DNA from: an uncultured Leifsonia sp.
GTDB lineage: Bacteria; Actinomycetota; Actinomycetes; Actinomycetales; Microbacteriaceae
DNA length: 64,000 nucleotides
Direction of reading: 5' to 3'
NCBI RefSeq assembly: GCF_945957465.1
Contig: NZ_CAMFLC010000003.1
Location: forward strand, 102,696 to 166,695
Part shown: positions 16,603 to 24,382 of the stretch, piece by piece
Position numbering within the stretch: the stretch's first letter is position 1
Layout: each line of letters begins with the position of its first letter
Notes under the pieces: model-generated
What the model was told of the DNA's origin: nothing
The model's database searches: none
What the model saw: only the letters and a program-made list of their open reading frames with translations
Translations under genes and position numbers: made by a program

Positions 16603-16941
16603 ACGTCCACCCAGTCCAGAGGCTTGCGGTCGTCGTCGCACGAACGTACTCGAAAGATGCCTGACCCGAGACCGGTGAGCGTTACGGGATCCGTCCTGCG
16701 TGCCTGTCGCGTTGGTCAGCTCACGTCTCCCGTGCGAATGAATCGCCAGAGAGCGGAGACAGCAGTGAAGCCAGTTCCGCTGGGGCACCCTGGGAAAGAT
16801 CGAGGCGAACTCAATACGGCTCATCCCTCAAACATTGCGGGCAAACTGTGAGGACCAAACCCGTTGGAACCCAAGAGCTCTATCGACGCAGCTTCGTCAG
16901 AGACGTCCCGATGTATCACACGCACCGACCCAGGAAACCGA
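16603..16941. other. Stretch of 339 bases with no recognisable gene
   Basis: Between the response-regulator remnant and the terminator of tRNA-Lys. Short open frames on both strands have no protein-like composition, ribosome site or recognisable motif. The base composition looks less GC-rich than the core genes. It lies immediately beyond the 3' side of a tRNA gene, the usual place for integration of mobile DNA, but no integrase and no repeat of the tRNA end was seen. Confidence 0.5.
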
Positions 16942-16984
16942 AGAAGCCCCCGATCCCAGTGTTTCCAAGGGATCGGGGGCTTCT
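16942..16984 (-). terminator. Terminator downstream of tRNA-Lys
   Basis: AGAAGCCCCCGATCCC (16942-16957) pairs perfectly with GGGATCGGGGGCTTCT (16969-16984) around an 11-base loop, 19 bases past the tRNA 3' end. The GC-rich stem with A/T-rich flanks can act in both orientations. Confidence 0.85.
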
Positions 16985-17003
16985 CGCCACCTGCGGTGTC
17001 GGG

Positions 17004-17076
17004 TGCGCCCCCAGGGACTTGAACCCTGAACCCATTGATTAAGAGTCAATTGCTCTGCCGATTGAGCTAGAGGCGC
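17004..17076 (-). tRNA. tRNA-Lys (anticodon CTT)
   Basis: 73 bases, cloverleaf complete: acceptor GCGCCTC/GGGGCGC with discriminator A, D-arm AGCTCAATCGGCAGAGCA, anticodon loop CTCTTAA giving CTT, T-loop GGTTCAAGTCC. The CCA end is not encoded. It decodes AAG, the predominant lysine codon in this GC-rich genome. Confidence 0.97.
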
Positions 17077-17186
17077 GTTCGTTTCGGTTTCCCGAACCGA
17101 GGCTCAACACTAGCATCCGGATCGGGCGCTTCGCCAATCGGGGCGGCTCCGGCGCGCAGTCCGGGCGTGTCCTGTCGGCGGCCCGC

Positions 17187-17192
17187 TAGGCT
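17187..17192 (+). promoter_or_regulatory. -10 box (TAGGCT) of leaderless hisN
   Basis: TAGGCT ends 6 bases before GTG 17199, with no ribosome site between. Same layout as many other genes in the window. Confidence 0.55.
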
Positions 17193-17198
17193 CCTGCC

Positions 17199-18005
17199 GT
17201 GACCGACGCACACGACACCGACCGGCCGCCCCTTTCGTCCGACCTTGCGCTCGCGCTGCGGCTCGCCGACCTCGCCGATGGCATCTCGGCGGCGCACTTC
17301 CGCGAGCGCGGCCTCCACGTCGACACGAAGCCCGACCGCACGTTCGTCACGGAGGCCGACCTCGCGGTGGAGCGCGCGATCCGGGACGCTCTCGCCTCCG
17401 AGCGGCCGGGCGACGGCATCCTCGGCGAGGAGTACGGGACGGAGGGCGACGCGAGCCGGCAGTGGATCATCGATCCGATCGACGGCACCTCCAACTATCT
17501 GCGCGGCGTGCCGGTGTGGGGAACCCTGATCGCGCTCGCGATCGACGGCAGGCCGGTGGTCGGGGTCGTCAGCTCCCCCGCCCTCGGCAAGCGCTGGTGG
17601 GCCGAGACCGGCGACGGCGCCTGGACGACCGACGCGCCCGGCGCCCAGCCCCGCCCCATCCGGGTCTCCGCCGTCGCCGATCTCGAACACGCCTCGATCA
17701 GCTTCCAGAGCATCGCGCAGTGGGACGAGGCCGGGTACCTCGACCGACTCGTCGCCCTGACCCGCCGCGTGTGGCGCGACCGCGCCTACGGCGACATGTG
17801 GTCGTACATGCTGCTCGCCGAGGGGCTGCTCGACGCCGTTGGCGAGTTCGACGTCAAGACCTACGACCTTGCGGCGCTCATCCCGATCGTCGAGGAGGCC
17901 GGCGGCGCGTTCACCTCGGTCACCGGCGAGCACGGTCCGGGCAACGGCTCCTCGCTGGCCTCGAACGGGCTGCTCCACCCGGCGCTGCTGGAAGCGCTGG
18001 CCTGA
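17199..18005 (+). CDS. hisN: Histidinol-phosphatase of the inositol monophosphatase fold
   Basis: 268 residues, normal family length. It hydrolyses L-histidinol phosphate to histidinol, the penultimate stage of histidine synthesis, in the cytoplasm. Metal-binding motifs of the IMPase superfamily are all present: GEEYG (about 74-78), WIIDPIDGTSNYLRG (about 88-102) and the C-terminal DLAALIPIVEEAGG. The segment WRDRAYGDMWSYMLLAEG and the absence of extra loops favour actinobacterial HisN over inositol monophosphatase or CysQ. It is a lone gene with a leaderless promoter, directly divergent from tRNA-Lys; unlinked hisN is usual in actinobacteria. Confidence 0.85.
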   Translation: MTDAHDTDRPPLSSDLALALRLADLADGISAAHFRERGLHVDTKPDRTFVTEADLAVERAIRDALASERPGDGILGEEYGTEGDASRQWIIDPIDGTSNYLRGVPVWGTLIALAIDGRPVVGVVSSPALGKRWWAETGDGAWTTDAPGAQPRPIRVSAVADLEHASISFQSIAQWDEAGYLDRLVALTRRVWRDRAYGDMWSYMLLAEGLLDAVGEFDVKTYDLAALIPIVEEAGGAFTSVTGEHGPGNGSSLASNGLLHPALLEALA

Positions 18006-18027
18006 CCCAGGCGTCCGCGGCAGCCGG

Positions 18028-18501
18028 CTAGATGCTCGCGAGCACCTCGTCCAGTTGCTCGTAGCCCTCGGTGACACCCTTCGCCTGACCCGACGCGACC
18101 ATGCCGTCGCGCGCGTCCAGGGTCGGGTAGACAGCGTGCACGCGGATGCGGCTGCGACCGCCCTCCAGCGGCTCGAACCGGATGGACTCGATGCTCACCA
18201 CATCGGGGAAGCCCTCGAACTCGAAGGTCTGGATCGCGAACTCGTTGTCGCGGACGACGTGGAAGACCCCGTTGAACGCGTACGACTCGCCGCCGACGGT
18301 GTGCACGTAACGGTAGCGACCGCCTGTCGTGAACTCGAACTGCTCCAGGTCCATCTCGTACCCACGGGGTCCGAGCCAGCGCTTGAAGAGCTCCGGCTCC
18401 TTGTGGGCGCGGAACACCAGCTCCACCGGATAGTCGAACTCGCGCTCGATATCGATGAAGGGCAGGCCCTCCGGGGCGGTGATCGTGACGTCATTGCTCA
18501 T
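18028..18501 (-). CDS. SRPBCC (AHSA1-like) domain protein
   Basis: 157 residues, one START/SRPBCC ligand-binding fold with the classical opening FDYPVELVFRAHKEPELFKRWLGP. The C-terminal helix region is GVTEGYEQLDEVLASI. Such proteins bind hydrophobic small molecules; many in actinobacteria are encoded, as here, immediately after an ArsR repressor. The gene begins 5 bases after that repressor's stop, forming a two-gene operon. The ligand is unknown and no catalytic function is implied. Confidence 0.9.
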   Translation of the reverse strand: MSNDVTITAPEGLPFIDIEREFDYPVELVFRAHKEPELFKRWLGPRGYEMDLEQFEFTTGGRYRYVHTVGGESYAFNGVFHVVRDNEFAIQTFEFEGFPDVVSIESIRFEPLEGGRSRIRVHAVYPTLDARDGMVASGQAKGVTEGYEQLDEVLASI

Positions 18502-18506
18502 TGCTC

Positions 18507-18890
18507 TCACTCCTTGCTCGTGTTCTGGTGGTCGGTCGCCCCCGCGCCCGCGAGGTCGCCGAGGACGGTGTCGAGGGTGCGGAACCGTTGCTCGTGGATC
18601 AGCCGGTAGCGGTCGATCCACGAGGTGAGTTCTTCGAGCGCGCCGGCGCGCAGGTGCACCGGCCTGCGCTGCGCGTCACGGCTGCGCGTGACGAGCCCGG
18701 CCTCCTCGAGCACGTGGATGTGGCGGGACACCGCCTGCGTCGTGATCGCGAACGGCTCGGCGAGCTCGTTCACGGTCGCGGGCCCGGTGCTCAACCGCGC
18801 GATGATGGCGCGGCGCACCGAATCCGAGAGCGCCTGGAAGGCTCGGTCGAGCCGTTCCTGCACGGAGGCGTCCGTTTCGCTCGAGGCCAT
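18507..18890 (-). CDS. ArsR-family transcriptional regulator
   Basis: 127 residues, winged helix: RAFQALSDSVRRAIIARLST, recognition region TVNELAEPFAITTQAVSRHI (about residues 39-58), then HVLEEAGLVTRSRDAQRRPV. It lacks the CxC metal-binding site of ArsR/SmtB sensors, so it belongs to the metal-independent group normally linked to SRPBCC genes and probably responds to the ligand of its partner. ATG 18890 is chosen over TTG codons just upstream. A perfect palindrome lies in its promoter region. Confidence 0.9.
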   Translation of the reverse strand: MASSETDASVQERLDRAFQALSDSVRRAIIARLSTGPATVNELAEPFAITTQAVSRHIHVLEEAGLVTRSRDAQRRPVHLRAGALEELTSWIDRYRLIHEQRFRTLDTVLGDLAGAGATDHQNTSKE

Positions 18891-18909
18891 ACTCAACAAT
18901 TCCTTTTAT

Positions 18910-18923
18910 CAACACTTGTGTTG
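18910..18923. promoter_or_regulatory. Candidate ArsR operator CAACAC-TT-GTGTTG
   Basis: Perfect 6-base inverted repeat with a 2-base centre, 20 bases upstream of the regulator's ATG, extended on both sides by near-symmetric AT and ATC. Position and symmetry suit a dimeric winged-helix repressor. Inferred function. Confidence 0.6.
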
Positions 18924-18969
18924 GATACGATACGCCGTCGATCACCACCCCACAAGCGGCCCGACACCA

Positions 18970-18975
18970 TAGGCT
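18970..18975 (+). promoter_or_regulatory. -10 box (TAGGCT) of the leaderless natA-like gene
   Basis: TAGGCT ends 7 bases before GTG 18983; no ribosome site is visible. Divergent from the ArsR promoter. Confidence 0.5.
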
Positions 18976-18982
18976 CGGGCGT

Positions 18983-19957
18983 GTGAGCACTCCGAGCACT
19001 CCCAGCACTCCCAGCCCTCCCCGCACACTCAGCACCAGGCCGTCCACCGACGAGCCGCTCGTCCACATCGCCGGGTTCCGGATGGACTTCGGACGCACGA
19101 CCGTGATCCGCGACCTGTCCTTCGACATCGCGCGGGGCGAGACGTTCGGCTTCCTCGGCAGCAACGGCTCGGGCAAGACCACCACGATCCGCGCACTCCT
19201 CGGCATCTACCAGCCGACGGCGGGCGTCCTCCACATCGACGGCCGGGACTTCTCGCCCGAGGCCGGCGAGCGTCTCGGCTATCTGCCGGAAGAGCGGGGA
19301 CTCTACAAGAAGGAGTCCGTCATCGACGTCATGGTCTACTTCGGGCGGCTCAAGGGCCTCGGCGCCGAACCGGCCAGGCGCTGGTCGCGCGAGTACCTGG
19401 AACGGGTCGGCATCGGCGACAAGGAGAAGGTGAGGCTCGACAAGCTCTCCGGCGGTCAGCAGCAGAAGGTGCAGCTGGGCGTCACGATCATGAACCAGCC
19501 CGAGCTGCTCATCCTCGACGAGCCGACCAAGGGCTTCGACCCGGTCAACCGCCGCCTGCTGATGGACATCATCGACGACCAGAAGCGCGCCGGCTCGACC
19601 GTGATGATGGTCACCCACCAGATGGAGGAGGTGGAGCGCCTCTGCGACCGCGTCATCCTCCTCAAAGACGGCGTGTCGCGTGCCTACGGCACCGTCTCCG
19701 AGGTGCAGGAGCAGTTCGGCGGCACGATCGTGCACGTGGACCACGACGGGCGCATCCCGCCCTCCCCCGCCTACCGCATCGCGACGGACGCGGGCGGGCA
19801 CGCCGAGCTGGAGGTCGCGAACGACGCCGACACCGCCGCGATCCTCCTCGCGCTTGTGGAGGCCGGCCTCCACGTCACCCGCTTCGCCCCCACCCGCAAA
19901 TCGCTCGACGACATCTTCGTCGAGGTCTACGGCGCCGAGAGCCGCGAGGAGGACTGA
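18983..19957 (+). CDS. ABC transporter ATP-binding protein, NatA-like
   Basis: 324 residues. A Ser/Thr/Pro leader (about residues 1-25) precedes the ATPase: Walker A GSNGSGKTT, Q-loop region YLPEERGLYKKESV, signature LSGGQQQKV, Walker B LLILDEPT, and H-loop VTHQ. The 80-residue C-terminal domain with YRIATDAGGHAELEV to SLDDIFVEVYG is the DUF4162-type tail of NatA/antibiotic-exporter ATPases. With the following permease it forms an exporter resembling the sodium extruder NatAB; the substrate is not known. The permease gene begins 2 bases after its stop. Confidence 0.92.
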   Translation: MSTPSTPSTPSPPRTLSTRPSTDEPLVHIAGFRMDFGRTTVIRDLSFDIARGETFGFLGSNGSGKTTTIRALLGIYQPTAGVLHIDGRDFSPEAGERLGYLPEERGLYKKESVIDVMVYFGRLKGLGAEPARRWSREYLERVGIGDKEKVRLDKLSGGQQQKVQLGVTIMNQPELLILDEPTKGFDPVNRRLLMDIIDDQKRAGSTVMMVTHQMEEVERLCDRVILLKDGVSRAYGTVSEVQEQFGGTIVHVDHDGRIPPSPAYRIATDAGGHAELEVANDADTAAILLALVEAGLHVTRFAPTRKSLDDIFVEVYGAESREED

Positions 19958-19959
19958 CC

Positions 19960-21204
19960 ATGGCCCGCCACAACCTCTCCACCGTCATCGGGTTCGAGTT
20001 CACGCGCACGATCAAGAAGCGCAGCTTCTGGGCGGTGACGCTGATCCTCCCGATCCTCGTCTTCGGCCTCGGCGCGCTGCTGATCTCGGCGAACGTGACC
20101 AGTGCCAACACCGCCGACCAGCAGAAGAACGCGCGCTTCGACTTCCTCTACGTCGACGCGTCGGGGCTGGTCGACCCGACGATCGCGCACAAATACGGCG
20201 GCAGAGAGATCGCCAGCAGCTCGGAGGGCGTCGAGGAGGTGCAGATCGGCGGCACTCCCGCGTTCTTCGACTACCCCGCCGACCCCTCCACACAGACGAT
20301 CAAGGTCTACGGAGCCGACGTCGGCGTCTTCCAGAACAGCCGGTACTCCGCCGTGGCACAGTCGCTGCTGTCGGCGAGCGTCGAGCAGAAACTCGGCAAC
20401 CCGATCGACGTGGCCATCCTGCGCGGCGAGACCAACACGGCGACCACCACGTTCAAGAACGGCGCGGTCGCGCCCGGCTTCGAGGCCATCCTTCCCGCAC
20501 TCGTCTTCCTGGCCGCCTTCTTCATCGTCATCGTGTTCCTGGGCAATCAGATGCTCAACTCGACGCTGGAGGAGAAGGAGAACCGCGTCACGGAGATGAT
20601 CCTGACGACGATCAACCCGACGAACCTCCTCGTCGGCAAGGTGGTGTCGCTGTTCGCCATCGGGCTCATCCAGATCGCCGTGTTCGCGTTGCCGGTCGTG
20701 GTGGGCTACCTGTTCTTCCGCGACCAGCTGGCCATCCCCAGCCTCGACTTGAGCACTCTCGTGTTCGACCCGCAGAAGATGATCGTCGGAGCGCTCGTGA
20801 CGATCGGAGGCTTCGCGCTGTTCACGGGCACCCTGGTGGCAGTCGGTGCGGTGATGCCGACCGCGAAGGATGCCGCGCCGTTCTTCTCCGTCGTCGTCTT
20901 CGCCGTCGTGATCCCGCTGTACGCGTCGAGTTACGCCATCAGCACCCCGAACGCGCCGATCGTGCAGGTTCTGGCGTACTTCCCGTACACCGCGCCGATC
21001 ACCGCGCTCATCCTGAACGCCTTCGGCTCGCTGCCGCTGTGGCAGGCGATCGTCATCATCGTCGAGCTGTTCGTGCTCGCGTTCGTGGTGCTGCGGCTGG
21101 CCGTGCGGCTGTTCCGGTACGGCTCGATCGAGTACTCCAGCAAAGTCAGGATCCGGGATGTGCTCGGGCGACGATCCGGGCCGGGACGAACGGCGGTCCG
21201 CTGA
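19960..21204 (+). CDS. ABC transporter permease, NatB/ABC-2 type
   Basis: 414 residues. One N-terminal helix (about 22-45), a large extracytoplasmic domain up to about residue 165, then five to six helices (PALVFLAAFFIVIVFLGNQM onward) with the conserved cytoplasmic EEKENRVTEMILTTINPTNL loop that contacts the ATPase. This topology is that of NatB and related ABC-2 exporters. It is encoded directly after its ATPase, and its stop overlaps the start of the oxidoreductase gene by one base, so all three are probably one operon. Confidence 0.92.
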   Translation: MARHNLSTVIGFEFTRTIKKRSFWAVTLILPILVFGLGALLISANVTSANTADQQKNARFDFLYVDASGLVDPTIAHKYGGREIASSSEGVEEVQIGGTPAFFDYPADPSTQTIKVYGADVGVFQNSRYSAVAQSLLSASVEQKLGNPIDVAILRGETNTATTTFKNGAVAPGFEAILPALVFLAAFFIVIVFLGNQMLNSTLEEKENRVTEMILTTINPTNLLVGKVVSLFAIGLIQIAVFALPVVVGYLFFRDQLAIPSLDLSTLVFDPQKMIVGALVTIGGFALFTGTLVAVGAVMPTAKDAAPFFSVVVFAVVIPLYASSYAISTPNAPIVQVLAYFPYTAPITALILNAFGSLPLWQAIVIIVELFVLAFVVLRLAVRLFRYGSIEYSSKVRIRDVLGRRSGPGRTAVR

Positions 21205-22190
21205 TGCGCGCGGTCATCGTCCCGCAGCCCGGCGAGGCGGAGGTGCTGACCCTCGCCGAGGTCCCCGAGCCGCGACCCGCTCCCGGCGAGGTGCGCATCC
21301 GGGTCATCGCCGCCGGTCTCAACGGCGCCGATCTGAGTCAACGGCGCGGATACTATCCGTCACCGGCCGGCGCGCCCGAGTGGCCCGGGCTCGAGGTCTC
21401 CGGCGTCATCGACGCGGTCGGCGCCGGCATCGAGGACGGTCGCTGGCGCGAGGGCGACCTGGTCTGCGCGCTGCTGCCCGGCGGAGGGTACGCCGAGTGG
21501 GTGACGGTCGACGTCGGGCTGGTGCTTCCCGTGCCGGCCGGGGTCGATCCGGTGGAGGCCGCCGGACTGCCCGAAGTGGTCGCCACGGTCTGGTCGAACG
21601 TGTTCGACCTCGGCGCTCTCGCACCCGGCGAGACGCTCCTCGTCCACGGCGGCTCGAGCGGGATCGGCTCGATGGCGATCCAGCTGGCCCGCGCGCTCGG
21701 CTCCCGGTCGATCGCCACAGCGGTCAGCCCGGAGAAGGCCGCCTTCTGCCGTTCCCTCGGCGCCGAGGCGGCCGTCGACTACCGCACGGACGACTTCGTC
21801 GCGGCGGTCCTGGCGTTCACCGACGGCCGCGGCGCCGACGTGATCCTCGACATCGTCGGCGGCGACTACATCGCCCGTGACCTCGAGGCGCTCGCGACCG
21901 GCGGCAGGATCATGTCGATCGCCGTCCGCGACCGCACTCCGGCCTCCGTCGACATGGGGCTGCTCATGCGCAAGCGCGCCCGGTTCCAGGGAACCACGCT
22001 GCGGGCGCGTCCGCTCGCCGAGCGGGTCGCGATCATCGCGGCCGTGCGCGAGCACGTCTGGCCGTTGCTCGAGGCCGGCGACGTCCGCCCGGTCATCGAC
22101 TCCGTCTTCCCGCTGGCGGATGCGGCGCAGGCGCATCGGCGGATGGAGTCGTCCGCGCATCTCGGGAAGATCCTGCTGCGCGTGTCCTGA
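21204..22190 (+). CDS. NAD(P)H:quinone oxidoreductase of the zinc-independent MDR family
   Basis: 328 residues. A GroES-like N-terminal domain (VRIRVIAAGLNGADLSQRRG) precedes the NADPH-binding fold, with HGGSSGIGSMAIQLARALG around residue 150 and the ribose-phosphate loop after VDYRTDDF. No zinc-ligand cysteine/histidine set is present, as expected for the QOR/PIG3 group. It reduces quinones or alpha,beta-unsaturated carbonyls using NADPH. Start ATG overlaps the permease stop by one base; the functional link to export is unclear. Confidence 0.9.
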   Translation: MRAVIVPQPGEAEVLTLAEVPEPRPAPGEVRIRVIAAGLNGADLSQRRGYYPSPAGAPEWPGLEVSGVIDAVGAGIEDGRWREGDLVCALLPGGGYAEWVTVDVGLVLPVPAGVDPVEAAGLPEVVATVWSNVFDLGALAPGETLLVHGGSSGIGSMAIQLARALGSRSIATAVSPEKAAFCRSLGAEAAVDYRTDDFVAAVLAFTDGRGADVILDIVGGDYIARDLEALATGGRIMSIAVRDRTPASVDMGLLMRKRARFQGTTLRARPLAERVAIIAAVREHVWPLLEAGDVRPVIDSVFPLADAAQAHRRMESSAHLGKILLRVS

Positions 22191-22264
22191 CCGGCCGGTC
22201 CGCGACGACGGCGAGCGCCGCCCCGATGCCGGTTCGCGGCTCCATCGGTGGGAGGATCGGAGGC

Positions 22265-23278
22265 ATGACCGCGCTGCCGTCCGACGAAGCCCTGCTCGCC
22301 CTGCCGAAGGCCGAGCTCCACCTCCACATCGAGGGCACGCTGGAGCCCGACCTCGCGTTCGAGCTGGCGGGGCGGAACGGTGTGGCACTCCCCTACGAGT
22401 CGGTGGAGGACCTCGCCGCGCGGTACGAGTTCTCCGACCTCCAGTCCTTCCTCGACCTCTACTACGCCACGATGGCGGTGCTGCGCACCGAGGACGATTT
22501 CGCCGAGCTGACGCGACGCTATCTGCACACCGCCGCCGCTCAGGGGTTGCGTCATGTCGAGCTCTTCTTCGACCCGCAGGCGCACGTGAGCCGCGGAGTG
22601 CCGCTCGAGGCGGTCGTGGACGGGATCAGTGGGGCGCTCCAGGAGGCCGAGCGCGATCTCGGTGTCTCCGGCGGCCTCATCCTGTGCTTCCTGCGCGACC
22701 AGCCGGTCGAGTCGGCGGATGCGGTGCTGAGCGCCGCGCTCAGCCGCCCTGATCGGCTGCTCGGCGTCGGGCTGGACTCCGCCGAGGTCGGCTACCCGCC
22801 CGAGCTGTTCGCCGGGGTGTTCGCCCGGGCGAAGGATGCCGGACTGCACGCGGTGGCCCACGCCGGCGAGGAGGGGCCGCCCGCCTACATCCGCCAGGCG
22901 CTCGATCTGCTCGGCGTCGAACGGATCGACCACGGCATCCGCGCCGCCGAGGACCCGGAGTTGATGTCGCGGCTCGCCGCCGAGGGCGTGCCGCTCACGG
23001 TGTGCCCGCTGTCGAACGTGCGGCTGCGCACGGTGAGCGACCTCGCCGAGCATCCCCTGCTGCGACTCGACGCCGCCGGGGTCCGGGTGACGATCAATTC
23101 GGACGACCCCGCCTATTTCGGAGGCTACGTCGGCGAGAACTATCTCGCCGTCCGCGACGCGCTCGGCGTCGACGCGGAGCGGGCCGAGCGGTTCGCCCGC
23201 ACCTCCATCGAGGCGTCGTTCGCGTCCGAGGCCCGCAAGTCCGAACTGCAGCGGGAGGTGGACGCGTGGCGGGGCTGA
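22265..23278 (+). CDS. add: Adenosine/adenine deaminase
   Basis: 337 residues. Zinc ligands and catalytic residues of the deaminase TIM barrel are present: KAELHLHIEGTLEP (HxH), AVAHAGEEGPP with the zinc His and catalytic Glu, RIDHGIRAAED, and the C-terminal SDDPAYFGGYVGEN containing the paired aspartates. FGG at the final loop and SDDPAYF are common in adenine deaminases (Ade/YeaB-like branch), so the substrate could be adenine rather than adenosine. GGAGG ribosome site upstream of ATG 22265. It would feed purine salvage. Its end overlaps the next gene by 13 bases. Confidence 0.88.
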   Translation: MTALPSDEALLALPKAELHLHIEGTLEPDLAFELAGRNGVALPYESVEDLAARYEFSDLQSFLDLYYATMAVLRTEDDFAELTRRYLHTAAAQGLRHVELFFDPQAHVSRGVPLEAVVDGISGALQEAERDLGVSGGLILCFLRDQPVESADAVLSAALSRPDRLLGVGLDSAEVGYPPELFAGVFARAKDAGLHAVAHAGEEGPPAYIRQALDLLGVERIDHGIRAAEDPELMSRLAAEGVPLTVCPLSNVRLRTVSDLAEHPLLRLDAAGVRVTINSDDPAYFGGYVGENYLAVRDALGVDAERAERFARTSIEASFASEARKSELQREVDAWRG

Positions 23279-24114
23279 CCGCCGGCGCGCCCCCGTCGGG
23301 GTCCGTCGCACGTCCGGACGGCCGTGCCGTGCGCTACTTCGACAGCGGAGGGGAGCCCGACGCACCCGTGGTGGTCTGGCACCACGGCACGCCTCAGACC
23401 GGCGCCGTCATCGAACCGTTGGCTTCCGAGGCGGCCGCACGGGGCATCCGCGTCGTGTCGTGCGCACGGCCCGGATACCCGGGCTCCGACGCCGCGCCCG
23501 GCCGCACCGTCGCCGACAGCGCCGCCGACGTCCTCGCCGTTCTCGACGAGCTCGGCGTGGACCGGTTCGCGACGATGGGCGCCTCGGGCGGCGGCCCGCA
23601 CGCCCTGGCCTGCGCCGCGCTCGCGCCGCAGCGCACCGCCGCGGTCGTCACCTTCGCAGGCATCGCGCCGTACTGGGGCGATGTCGACTGGTTCGCCGGG
23701 ATGGCCGACCCCGGCGGCCTGCGGGCGGCTCTCTCGGGCCGCCCGGCGCGCCTTGCCTACGCCGAGACGGCCCGGTTCGACCCGGACTCGTTCACCCGCC
23801 GCGACTACGACGTGCTCGCGGGAGCCTGGGCCGCTCTCGGCGCCGACGCCGGAGCGGGCGCGGCATCCGGCCCCGACGGCGAGGCGGACGACGATGGCGC
23901 GTTCGTGGCACCATGGGGGGTCGAGCTCGGAGCGGTGAGCGCACCGGCGCTGCTCGTGCAGGGCGGCAGAGACCGGGTCGTCCCTGCCACGCACGCCGGC
24001 TGGATGCTCGAACGGCTGCCCCGGGGCGAGCTGTGGCTGCGTCCGCGCGAGGGCCACGTCTCGGTGCTGACCGCACTGGGCGTCGCGCTGGATTGGGCCT
24101 CGGCCTCTCTGTGA
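23266..24114 (+). CDS. Alpha/beta hydrolase
   Basis: 282 residues. The nucleophile elbow MGASGGGPHALACAA (Ser at about residue 106), acid in VQGGRDRVVPATHAGW and His in REGHVSVLTALG form the triad. The oxyanion region is WHHGTPQTGA near residue 40. GTG 23266 is the likely start: a GGGAGG site lies about 8 bases upstream, inside the deaminase gene. The cap region (WGDVDWFAGMADPGGLRAAL) is as in the widespread actinobacterial hydrolases of unknown substrate. Translationally coupled to the deaminase. Confidence 0.88.
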   Translation: MAGLTAGAPPSGSVARPDGRAVRYFDSGGEPDAPVVVWHHGTPQTGAVIEPLASEAAARGIRVVSCARPGYPGSDAAPGRTVADSAADVLAVLDELGVDRFATMGASGGGPHALACAALAPQRTAAVVTFAGIAPYWGDVDWFAGMADPGGLRAALSGRPARLAYAETARFDPDSFTRRDYDVLAGAWAALGADAGAGAASGPDGEADDDGAFVAPWGVELGAVSAPALLVQGGRDRVVPATHAGWMLERLPRGELWLRPREGHVSVLTALGVALDWASASL

Positions 24115-24382
24115 GTCTTGTCACGAGCACCCTCTTCGACTGCTCTTGTCGACGGAGGCGTCGGCCTATGCCGCGCGCGATCCCGCTCACACTACTCAGC
24201 GGCGGAGCGACCTTCCTCATCGCCGCACAGCCTCCGCGTTCGACGAGAACCAGCCGGTGACCGGGTTCACGAACACGGTGGGGTCGGAGCGGGACGACGC
24301 GCGCTGAACCGGCCCCTCACGCTCTAGTGTGGGTTTCAGGCGCACGGGGGATGATGTGCCCACGCGCCGGGAGGAGTCTCCG

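Noticed and set aside
12070..17003. A genomic island with integrase at tRNA-Lys
   Set aside because: No integrase, transposase or repeat of the tRNA end could be found, so I report only a gene-fragment-rich region.
19680..22190. An 836-codon open frame on the plus strand covering the NatB-like gene
   Set aside because: Only its last 328 codons (from 21204) are a real protein, the quinone oxidoreductase; the upstream part is an out-of-frame shadow of the ABC genes, Arg/Pro-rich.
24115..24382. Possible small gene between the hydrolase and telA genes (short frames on both strands around 24217-24310)
   Set aside because: No ribosome site, no consistent codon bias and no recognised motif; the frames are about 25-60 codons and overlap on opposite strands.
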